Assembly: GCA_011800805.1 (NCBI GenBank)
Contig: MPNW01000044.1
Span: 52,682 to 116,681, forward strand
Reading direction: 5' to 3'
DNA length: 64,000 nt
Source: Hirudo medicinalis
Taxonomy: Eukaryota; Annelida; Clitellata; Hirudinida; Hirudinidae
The notes beneath the pieces were generated by a model. The model was not told the DNA's origin. It was given only the letters and a program-made list of their open reading frames with translations, and made no database searches. The stretch's first letter is position 1, and every line of letters starts with the position of its first letter. Below, piece after piece: positions 46,401-58,400 of this stretch. The translations under genes and the position numbers were made by a program.

Positions 46401-49400
46401 AGACCATGCAATTTCATTGTTTATTAATTCAGATTAAAACATTTCTTAAAGTGTTTTCTTATTCCATAATTAGAATAGTATCTCATATTGAATACTGCAT
46501 TGAACATCTTGAAACTTGATGCACATTTTGTATTTATTTATATTTAGCCGATCTTTTGAGATCTTATGTATCCGAATGGGATGTGAAGGCACTTTTTAAT
46601 CGATCTACCATTTATATAGCACCCCTACCTGTTATATCGCTTGAATTGAGAAGAGTACAAACTAGAAAACGTATGAGTTTATTAACTGACAACAAGTTAA
46701 TATATATGGTAACTAAGCGAGAGAGAGAGTGCGAGCGGTAGCCAGAGGCCCTTTGTAGTCGACATTCTGTTGTCTTCTGGTGCACTCCACTCTGATTAGC
46801 TCTCACCACAACACCTCCCCTCCTAACAAAAGTTTCACTTCTTCCTTGAAGTGTCCAACTCCAATCTTCTTGGCGGTCGGCGTTTCCTCTTCTGTCATGG
46901 AGTCTGTTCTGGTCCAGCAAGAACATCTTCCTTATCTCTTGTGATAGAATCCATAACAACTGGGTTGCTACTTTCCAGTTCCATGTGTGGTTTGCTGAGG
47001 GGCAGCAGAGGCAGGTTGAAGGTCTCCAACATGACATTGAAGGCATCATCAACTGACCGAGGCCTCAGCTGATTGGCAAGTCGTCTGACAATCTTGTTGT
47101 TCGATTGGACATCGTAGAGCAATGTTCCCAGTCTCCTGATAACCACTCTTGGAGCCCATTGACCTCTTGGATCTTCGTATAGCCTCGAGTACACTGTGTC
47201 CCCTTCAGCAAACTCCCTGTAATGAACCTTATGCATCTTTTGCGCTTTACCTTTCATCACTTCTTGTTGTAGATGACTCTGCAACTGAAGATAACTTATC
47301 AGAGTCCTCAACTGTCGTCCAATGCTGTTCTCTGCAGGTATCTTCTGACACCTGGTGAAGACAAGCATGATGTTGACCTGTAAGTCCACAGAAACTTCTG
47401 TATCACATCTGATATGGCTCCCTCCCCTCTCAACTTCTGAAAAGTCCTCTTGAAAGTGTCCACAAAATGTTCCACCTGGCCATTGCTCTGAGGGTTATAT
47501 GGTGGCAAACAGATGTGCTGGATACCATGCTGCTGACAGTAACTTTGGAACTCCTGAGATGTGAACTGCATACCGTTGTCTGACACCAGTACTTTAAGAA
47601 ATCCTTGCTGAGCAAAAATCCTAGTTAACTCTTTAATTGTGCCAATGGCTATCATTGATGACATCTGAACTACTTCAGGCTACTTGGAGAAAGCATCCAC
47701 TACAACAAGGAACATCAATCCTTCCAGGGGTCCGGCAAAATCGACGTGGATGGTGATGGTTCATTCCTGGCAGGCATTTTTGTAGCATCCTGACATGCAC
47801 TGCAATTCTTCACCTGCTCTTCAATATCCCTGTCAATGCCCTCCCAATAAATGTACCTTCGAGCTATCAGTTTCATCCGGTGCTTTCATGCATATGGGTG
47901 ACCTTCATGCAGCATTTTCAGAACATGATGTCATAGTGCTAAAGGAACAACTGCTTGCATTCCAAGAAAAAGTCCTCCTTCATACACTGACATGTCTCAA
48001 GCACGACTGTGGAAGGCATGGGTCAACGATCCAGTCTGGAAATCTGGCCAACATCCTGACTGCACGGCTTGCAAAATAATCTGTAGCTCACTTTTGGTCA
48101 TCTTCCGAATGTCCATTTGAGTTACTGGCAATCGGCGAATAACATCACTACGAAGTGCTTGGATGTCCATCTCAATCTTTGCGATGATGACATCTTCAGG
48201 TTCAGGCAACTTCGAAGCGATGAGTCGGGGTAATGCATTGGCTTGTCCAAAGTGGTTCGTCTTCCTGTACTCAATCTTGTCATAACTAAGTAGTGAAAAT
48301 TCCCATCTTTGCAGTCGATTTGCTGAATGAGCGGACACTCCCTCCCATCTTTGATCCAGCAGAGGTTTATGATCCTTCAATAGTGTGAAGCGTCGTCCAT
48401 ATCGATGAAATTCCTAACAGGGAAATGCCTGTAATTCTACTCTGCTTTTGTCAGAGTTCTTCCTGCTATGGCCTTTTCCGTGCCATTTGGAAATTGGTGT
48501 GAGATCACAGCACCTAATTCATACTCACATGCATCAGCAGCAACCACGATGTCCATTTTGGGTCTGAAATGCGTGTCCAGCAGATCCGACTGTAGTACCG
48601 TCTTCAGTTTGTCAAAGGCAACCTGATGCTCAGCAGTCCATGAAAATTTATCTTTCTTCTCCAGGTTGTCCAAAAGTCCTCATGGATCACATCTTTGGAA
48701 CAAAAGACGAATAAAAACTTATCATGCCCAAGAAGGATTTTAACTGCTTCTTGTCCTTGGGCGGCAGCATTTCAACGATCGTGTGGATTTTCCCTGGGTC
48801 TGGTCGACGTCCATCCTTGCTAATCAGATTCCCCAGAAACTTGATCTCCTTCTTTACAAACGAACACTTCTCCATTCGGACACGAAATCCACACTCTGCG
48901 ATCCTCTTGAAAAGGGCATGGACATTCTGATCGTGCTCCTCCAGTGTTATACCAGTCATGATGATGTTGTCCATGTATGCTGCACAACCTTGTAACCCCG
49001 TGAGCATGCCATCTATAGCCTCTTGAAAATGCTGGGTGCGCACTTGACTCTAAAGGGTAGTCTCTGGTACTGGTACAGCCCCCTGTGTGTATTGTTGATG
49101 GTCATAAATTCCTTTGAGTCCTCGTTTACTTCCATCTGCAGGTATGCATCTGTAAAGTCAATCTGGGTGAACCGTGCGCCTTGGTTCAGGTGGGAAAAGA
49201 TTTCTTCAGGAGTCAGCAATGGATGTCGGTGTGTCTCCAGTGATTCATTCAGGCTCACTTTGAAGTCAGCGCAGATCCTAATAGTCCCATTCTTCTTGTG
49301 CACGATGACTATCAGTGCAGCCCAATGACTGTAATCTACCTTCTTCAGAACTCCTGTTTGCACAAGTTGATCTAGCTTGGTGTCCACAGCTTTCTCTATA

Positions 49401-52400
49401 GTGAAAGGAATCTTCCTCGGCCTACAGAAGATCGGGCAACTTCCTTCTTAATCCTGAATTCTGCCTTCTTCATGGAGCATTGTCCCAGTTCCTCCTTGAA
49501 GACCTTGGGTATTTGTCTGACAACTCTTTTGATAGACCCCTACTTCAACTGATTTCTGTTCCACTTGTCAGCAGATGGCATTGAAGGCCTTCGCAAATGA
49601 TGGCAACTGGTCCAGCCACTCAATGCCCAGAAGCTGGTCCACATCTTTAGCCACGAAGCAGCGACCATGGCCAGTGAACCCTTGGCAGCGGAATTGCACT
49701 TTGAAACAACCCAGTACCTCAGTCGGGGTGGTGTTTGCAGATGACAGTGATGCTGAAGATTTGTCCAGATCTGGAGTACCAGATCTTCTCCCATGTGTCC
49801 GTGTTTATGATGGTAACATCAGCACCTGCATTTCAATTTTGGTGCCTCCAAAATCATTTTCGGTGAATTTTCTGTTCCCCTTCTTGTGGTTGTCGTCAAT
49901 CTTCCCTCGCATATTCTTCAGACAACTCATTGCCAGGTGAGTCGTCTCGTTGCAGGTGAAACATCTCTTTGCAGCTGAAGGTCGGCCAATTTCTTTGCTA
50001 GGGAACTCTGGTCAAGGCTTCTTTCTTCTGCTGTTCCTCTGGACCATCTGCACTTGGGACTTCTCCAATGGCATTTGCATATTTCTGCAAGCTCAGAATG
50101 TGTTCGCATTCATTTCACAAGTCCTCCAGTGTGCAGTTTGTTTGCAGCTCCAACTTCTGTAGCAAAAGTGTTCAAAAATCGCTGTGTGCTTGCTTCTTCA
50201 TTCCAGAGACTTTGAAGCAGGCATTTGATCTGCTCTTTTGTCAAGAGATCCACCTGGGTTATCTCGCACATCCTGTTCACCATTGTGGCATACGATCTGA
50301 AGTTCATGTCTTCAAGCACTACTCTGAATGCATCATCTCATTGTCGAAGGATCTTTATCTCCAAACAACGTCTCCAGAATGGTCTTGGCTTCTTCGTACT
50401 TCAGCTCTTTTGTTGTCCGCGGCCGAATGTGATCTCTGATCAGGTTGTAGATCTTTGTGTCGAGCTTCATGACAAGCACCCTTTTCCCTCTCTTCCTCCG
50501 ACTGTCGTGAACCACGTGTTACTACTGTGTCTTCAAATCGCTCAATCCACTTGGTGAATGTGCCTCCACATTCAAGATCTTGACTGAACATTTGAGTCTT
50601 GCTGATCGTTTCTGTGATCAGTTCTTCGCCTTGACAAATGTGTAGATGATTGAAGACTTTTCAAGCAATTGCACACATTTTTGCTAAAATTCTGTGCATA
50701 TTTCCCAGAAAGGTTCTTGCTTTTCTATTAAATGGCAGTCAAGAATTATTCACCATGTTTTTGCTTATCTCGTGGTTAGCATTTATAACTTACACCATAC
50801 TTATAACTTGCTGCTGTTTGAAAATTTTCTCAATAGATTCCTACAGAAGCTGGTTAATGAAAGTTGGACATAAAGGATCACATGAATCATCTTGTTGTTT
50901 GTAGTGATCCATGTGTAGCATTTAATCCAAGTAGCTTAAAGCAAATGCTTTCAATTATTATTTAATGTAAGCCTAGCAAATCATTCTTAATTATACAATT
51001 TGGGAGGACCTGATTCAATCAGAAATAGTTTTAATGATGGGTCTGATTAACTTACACTTGATATTCCAAAAGTAGTAAAACCTGGCATGTGCAGAACTAG
51101 GAATGAATAGATTTTCTTTGATATCTTGAAATATCGCCTTTATATTTTTTCAAGGGTTTGATCTATCGGCCTTGAAATTCTCATCTGTCTATTGCCACAA
51201 AATCATATGTTCATATAGAATCAATGTATTCCACACTTTGTTCCAGATATTTTTGTGCAACATATCTTTATTTATAACTTGCTTTATTCAGACTTTTATT
51301 AACCTTTAATTGTTGGCTTTTATTTTGCCATTATTCGTTTATTAGGGTCAAGTTTGGTCTTCCATTAGAAGAAGCCTTCAAGGACAATATCCTTCCTACA
51401 CAGTTAATGGTTAGATTATTGTTAATTGTTAGATTTACGTTTATAAAAATGTTGTTTGGTTTTGGATTGCATTTTGAATCCAGAAGAAACTTACTTTGCC
51501 ATTTAACCCTTTTAGAGCGAAAACATTCAAGTTTTCTAATGATTCATCTTGTTAACTTTTGCAGGATATATTGGTGTATATTGCAAGGGATGGGGTAACT
51601 ACAACTGATTTGTTTCGTAGACCTGGGAACCCAAATGATCTGAAGCACATTGTTAAAAGACTCAATGATGGCAGAGATATCGATTATGCCAATTACAATT
51701 TCTATACTCTTGCATCTGTAATAAAAGTTAGTTACGCTTTTTGTTTTTGGCATTCATTTTTAGTGAAACTTTTGCAAACTCATTTGAATTCACCAAATGT
51801 TAAATTTTTGATTATGCTCTTTTTCTTCATTTTGTCATTTGGCTGCAAAACTTCCAGATTGACATCTCAGTGATACCACTTGCAAACAAATAAATGCTAG
51901 GCTAACAGGGATGTCATTTTGGGGGTGCCCCCTGACTTGTCTGGAGGCAAAAAAGTCATCTCATCAAATTGTGCAAGGGTTTGCCCCTTGGAAAAAGCTG
52001 AAATGATATCCCTCTAGGCTGTAGTTGTCTAGAGTGTAGTTGTATGCATGCTTGAAAGACTAAAGCTAAATTCCCAATGTTGTAATCTAGGGTGTTTGAA
52101 AATATTTAATTTAAATAATAATTTTAATAATTAGATAATTTAATTACCTGATTTATTGAAAGATCAAAACTAAATAATTCTTTAAATAATATGAAATTTT
52201 TTTTATTGAGCTGAACGAGCAAACAAAATATATGTACAATTTGGAACAAAAACAAAATTATATCGGTTCAAGGGCTAGACCTATGGGAATGACCTCCCGC
52301 TATCTGGACTGCTCATATCATATTTACAACTTAGTTATGAGTCTATGATTATAGAGGGAGAGCAAAATAAAGGACTGAATTAGAATGAGAATATGTTCAT

Positions 52401-55400
52401 TGTACTATATAGAATCCTATATTTTTCTGCATTGTAGAGAATAATAGGTGGGGTTAAGTTTAATTCTTATTGATTTATAATCTCTAGGATACATATATAT
52501 TCATCTCATTGGACATCTTCATAGCTTCTGTATAGTTATCATGGAAATATGAACCAAAAACAATGCATAAATACAATACTCTGCACAAATATATAATAAA
52601 ATGGTAAATATATATAAATTGCAATAAAATGGTGAAAGCAAATAAATATTATAAAACGAATATCGTAATTTCAGGAAAATACAACAAAAATGCATTAGAA
52701 AATAAATAAACTGGGAATTCTATTCAAACATTTACAAAAGACTCAAATAATATATATGTGAATATTCTTGAGATAGCTAGGTATTATTTTATTTTCTAGA
52801 TATGCTCTGCTCCAGCAAATGTTCTGTTTGCATTCATTACATTGAAGTATAATTCAAACGAAAAAATTGGAAACCAGTGACAGTCAACAAAAATCTTTAT
52901 TTTTAGTAGTACAACTCTTTTTAAATTAAAAATTAATAAAGTTAATGTGTTTTGACACCACTCTTAAATGATTACCTCCTGAATTTTATTTTTCATTGAG
53001 TCCAACAGTGGTTTTGGAGTCAAACTCTTTCTAGGCCTTTTTTCAGAACTTTGTCAGTCCCTTTGGTTTACAACCAATTGTAAGTCCAAAGAGCAAACAG
53101 GCCACTTCAAAATCTTTAAATTCCTCTTATGGGAAAAACAACCTTTTAATATATGAATGGAGGCATTATCTTGCTGGAAAATAACTTTAGCATATCCGAA
53201 TTTGTCATGCAGGGGTACTTGCTTAAAGTCTCACCATGTTTTGAGGAAGTTTACATAAGCTGAGGGAAGAAATGGCAGCCTAGGCAATGGTTGAACCATC
53301 TTTTTAAAAATGATGTTGGATATTAATTGTCATCCAATTAATTTTTTTTTTGAAAAAGTAAGACTATTTCACCCCATAATCACATCTCCCTGGCTCAGTT
53401 CAATCATACTTTCTTGTGAACTTCTATTGAGAGAGGCTTGCATTGGCTTGCTAAACTTTAAAAGTCTGCTCTTTCTTAGCAATATTTAGAAACAATTCTC
53501 TTCTGATGATGATCAAGTTTTTCACGTCTTCCCCCGACACATTTCTCGCAATGATTAATGTCAGCACTTACATTATTTAAAACAAAAAATTGGGCAAATA
53601 TATGTACTCATCTAAACAAGCTCGATTAAATATAACATGTTTTAGCTAAACCATCTAATTTTGACATTTTGGGATAAAGTCTTTCATTAAACCATGCATA
53701 CTCAGAAGCATTTTTATTCATCAGGACTGTCTGGTTAGTTTCAGCTTCCGTATCATTGGAGCCCCATATTAACAAATTAAGTTGTGGTATTTATGTTAAT
53801 TTTTTTATAGATAATGTAATGATAAAACATGAAAAAATTGTGAAACAAACTGAATGATGTTAATCAGTAAAATCCATCTATATTGAAATTTCCATCATTT
53901 ACAAAATACTTGTTGAAAAAATGCTGAAATGTTTTAAATATAGGTACTTCCTATGATTCATTTACGTCTATGAAATAATCCATAGAGAATTAAAAATTAA
54001 TAAATATGAAATTAAATTAAATGCTTTTGATTACATATTTCTTGAGCACATCAACAGACAGTAATGTTATTATCTATCAAATGACCAAACATCCCTTCAC
54101 AAACATTGGAGGAACATCCAGGTACTGTGGTTAATCCTTCATTAACATCATTTTGGGAATACATACCATACCACCTGACAAGGCTCAGGTTGTGTACACA
54201 GGAATTCTCTGAGTTTAAACTCTTAACACATAAACCAGATCTTTTTTGTGAAAGAGAAATTCCCAGTGCACCCCAAACTTCCTGGTCATGTGTTCTCCGA
54301 TTCTGACCTGGTAAGTCGCAACAGGGAAATGATCATGTGTGATGGGAGGCACCATTCCCCAAAATATGGGTGAACTACTCTACATTTGTTGGAGCAGAAG
54401 CCAGCTCCATTCATGCATCATTCATTAGTTTAACAAACATTGTACGTGAGGCAGGATGATGTTTTAGTGACCTTAACAAGTATATACATATAATATTAAT
54501 AATTATTATTAAATTAATGTATATACATATACACACATTTTTTTTGTTCAGCCATTTGGTGGTGCATTTCATGCATTGTTAAGACTAATTCTAGTTCTGG
54601 AGTATAAGCTAACTAGTCAGCCAGCCATTAAGACTAAGGCCTGGAATTCCTTATTTGTGGTATGTAAATTGTCAACCTATAGGTGAGATCTTGAATTACT
54701 GAAAGCATATATGACTTATGGTGAACAATGCATTATAGTAGAGTACCTGGAACTGCCTCAGTATTAATTAATCTTTGCTAAGTAAGTAATAAAATCCAAA
54801 AACAAATGAAGAAAGTAAATTAGTTGGATGGTATAATTTTTATTTGCCCATTGGTTGCATGACTTCAGGTTCTAATTCATTTTATTTTTAGTAATTTTAA
54901 AGTAGTTCAAGGTTATTTTAATTTTTTATTAATGATCATTCCCTGGACTCAAAGTTTCAATAAAATTGTTCCAAGGGTATAGATTCAAATAAAGCAGACA
55001 TGTGCCCTCTATATATTTAGTAGATAACTAACTGCTTTGGACCAAGAACATTCTAATTTATCAATGCAATATCACACCAATATGAATTTTTTTATTTGAA
55101 GATGGAAGATTGATACTTGTTATGGTGGCATTAAATGCCTCTTTTGCTGCTAAACTTAAAAAGTTCCAAAGCATTGGTTTAGATTTGCCAATGATTCTAG
55201 TTCAGATGACATTTTGCTTAAAATAATATGAGAATTGTTGCAGCCAAGCTGCGCTAGCACAACACAATTGTCTAATCATGATATAAAATTCTAGACAATT
55301 GTGGCATGATATCGTGTGCAGACATTGTTTTAAAAGGAATCATTTGACAGTTAAGTTGATTGTTTAAAGATATTGACTTCTTAAGTTGTCTGCCTTTGTT

Positions 55401-58400
55401 AATAAACATTGTTCAAGTCATCTATCAATTATACCAAATCATAACAAGAATTAATTTTGCATAACTTATTAAAACATTTTTCCAGAAATTCCTATTGAAA
55501 ATTCCTGGTGGTGTGTTTGGTCCAGAAGCTGAAAATGAATTGCTAAACGTTCTAAATATCAAGGAGCCTATACAGCAATTTGATGTCATCAATAAGTAAG
55601 CATCTAATATAATAATAACATGATTAAAACACTTAACAAGATAGCTTGATTTTACTAAATTATGTAAAACTATTCCAGGATCATTAGGAGTCTTCCTAAG
55701 GTTTCGCAGGAGTTGGCATCCATGTTGTTTGGAACATGGTTTCGTATGTCTCATCACTCAGAATTCAACAGCATGTCAAGTGAGTCTGTGGCAAAAAGTG
55801 TCGCAGGGAGTTTGTTCCACACCTGTGCAGATGACCCACATATGGTCAATTTGGCTTCTAATGTACTCCAAATACTGATTGAAAACTTTGCTGCTTCAAC
55901 TGTCTTTGGAAGAGACAATATAGAATTTTTTGCCCAGGCTACAAGAACACGAATAGATGTGTTGGAGAAATATAAATATGAGCTTGATACCAACTTCATT
56001 AATGTCTTTGGTGATGTGAAAAATGAAGATAGAAATGGTCTTATGTTTGCCAAAAGTGGTGACATTCCTTCTGGTTTGTCTTTTACAAGTTCAAATTCAT
56101 TTGAATAATTTTTCATTTTTTTAAATGTAATCAGCTGTAAATATGCTATTTGCATGTTTGAACATGCAAGAATTAATACAAAATTTGATTTCAGTTGAAG
56201 AATGTTTGGCCTTATTTGAAAAGGTGGTGGCTCATGATGCTAAAACAAGAGGAATTGATCCTGTGATAAATGGTATTTTGATTATATCACATTGTTATGT
56301 CATGTTATCAAATAGTAATTTGTTGTCTGTTTTGTTTTATTTATCAACTATTTACATCTGATTTATGATTTAAGTTTTAGATTTATGCAAGGGTCAATTT
56401 GTAATCTCGAAATATTGATGTTGAAAAGATTATAAAAAGTATTGGAGACAATAGAAACAAACCTATTATTATTTTTTGATCAATAAGACATCTAAGCAAC
56501 ATACAAAAAATCACTACAAAATCATTTTGGATTGTCCAACTTTAATCCAAAAGGATGGTCCTAAGGTATAGTGCGTTGCATAAATTTGACCCAGTTACGT
56601 TTTTTGACGATAACTTTTTATGTACAGAATTTTCATAGGCCATTTTTTCATACAATGTACTGAAACACATTCGATTTACATACTTATCAATTTTATTGAA
56701 CTCAGACAAATATTTCGTGCGAATTCNNNNNNNNNNNNNNNNNNNNNNNNNNNNNNNNNNNNNNNNNNNNNNNNNNNNNNNNNNNNNNNNNNNNNNNNNN
56801 NNNNNNNNNNNNNNNNNNNNNNNNNNNNNNNNNNNNNNNNNNNNNNNNNNNNNNNNNNNNNNNNNNNNNNNNNNNNNNNNNNNNNNNNNNNNNNNNNNNN
56901 NNNNNNNNNNNNNNNNNNNNNNNNNNNNNNNNNNNNNNNNNNNNNNNNNNNNNNNNNNNNNNNNNNNNNNNNNNNNNNNNNNNNNNNNNNNNNNNNNNNN
57001 NNNNNNNNNNNNNNNNNNNNNNNNNNNNNNNNNNNNNNNNNNNNNNNNNNNNNNNNNNNNNNNNNNNNNNNNNNNNNNNNNNNNNNNNNNNNNNNNNNNN
57101 NNNNNNNNNNNNNNNNNNNNNNNNNNNNNNNNNNNNNNNNNNNNNNNNNNNNNNNNNNNNNNNNNNNNNNNNNNNNNNNNNNNNNNNNNNNNNNNNNNNN
57201 NNNNNNNNNNNNNNNNNNNNNNNNNNNNNNNNNNNNNNNNNNNNNNNNNNNNNNNNNNNNNNNNNNNNNNNNNNNNNNNNNNNNNNNNNNNNNNNNNNNN
57301 NNNNNNNNNNNNNNNNNNNNNNNNNNNNNNNNNNNNNNNNNNNNNNNNNNNNNNNNNNNNNNNNNNNNNNNNNNNNNNNNNNNNNNNNNNNNNNNNNNNN
57401 NNNNNNNNNNNNNNNNNNNNNNNNNNNNNNNNNNNNNNNNNNNNNNNNNNNNNNNNNNNNNNNNNNNNNNNATTTTTGTTATCTCCTTTCTTAATAATTA
57501 ACTCTTGAACTCTATTTTTTAATGAAACCAGGAAAGGTTTCAAGCTCTTTTCATCCAGTTTCTTCCAGGTCTTATTCAAATCATCTTTCAGTTCCTGAGC
57601 ACTGAAATATTGCTTCCCATTGGAGTAAACAATTTCTCACTATTTAAGTTCTGTCTTAAAAATATATTCTGTCCAATTGTTGAAACTTACATTTCCTCTT
57701 TATCTGTTGTGCTATTTATTTTATCTATTATTACTTTATTAATTTATTATTTATTAATACTTTATTTGGTTGTGTCATAGCATTGCCCCAGTTAATCTAT
57801 TTCTTCCATTGTACATATTTGTCAATTTTCTCATGTTAGTCAATGGTAAAATTCTCATCCTTACTTTCATCTTACCTATTATATAAAGATTTTTATCTTC
57901 TTGTCGCAATAATATAATAATTTTGTAACAGGTTATCCCCTAGATGGGAATTATATTCCCTTGGGATACACCATGAATTTTGTTTGTTTTTGTTTTTTGG
58001 TTCAGAATTTGGATCAGAAATAAATGAATAAATAAAAAATTAATTCCAAGAGCCATCAATTTATCAATTATTCCAATGGAAATTCCTTTGCCTGTGGTAC
58101 AAAATGTAGAAAAATGTCTTCAATCTTTGAAAATGTCGAATCAAGGCAATGGATACAAAGTGACATATGCTCCACACCAGCAATATCAGTAGTTTCATCC
58201 ACAATCACAGAAAAATATGAAGAGGAGTTAATGTTTTTCACTAACCAACTTTTCAAGAATAAGGCCATTACTTACCCCAATGATTTCATTTTGAATTTTC
58301 CAGCTAGTATACAATGCATTGCTCTTGCTATTATTTATAACTTGTTGAAGGACTTCATCATAATTCATTCGATGCCTCAAAAGCTCCAAGAATTTGCTTT

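Noticed and set aside
56542..57579. Long open frames across the N run
   Set aside because: Undefined bases cannot be read as coding; only the Tc1 C-terminus to the right of the gap is real.
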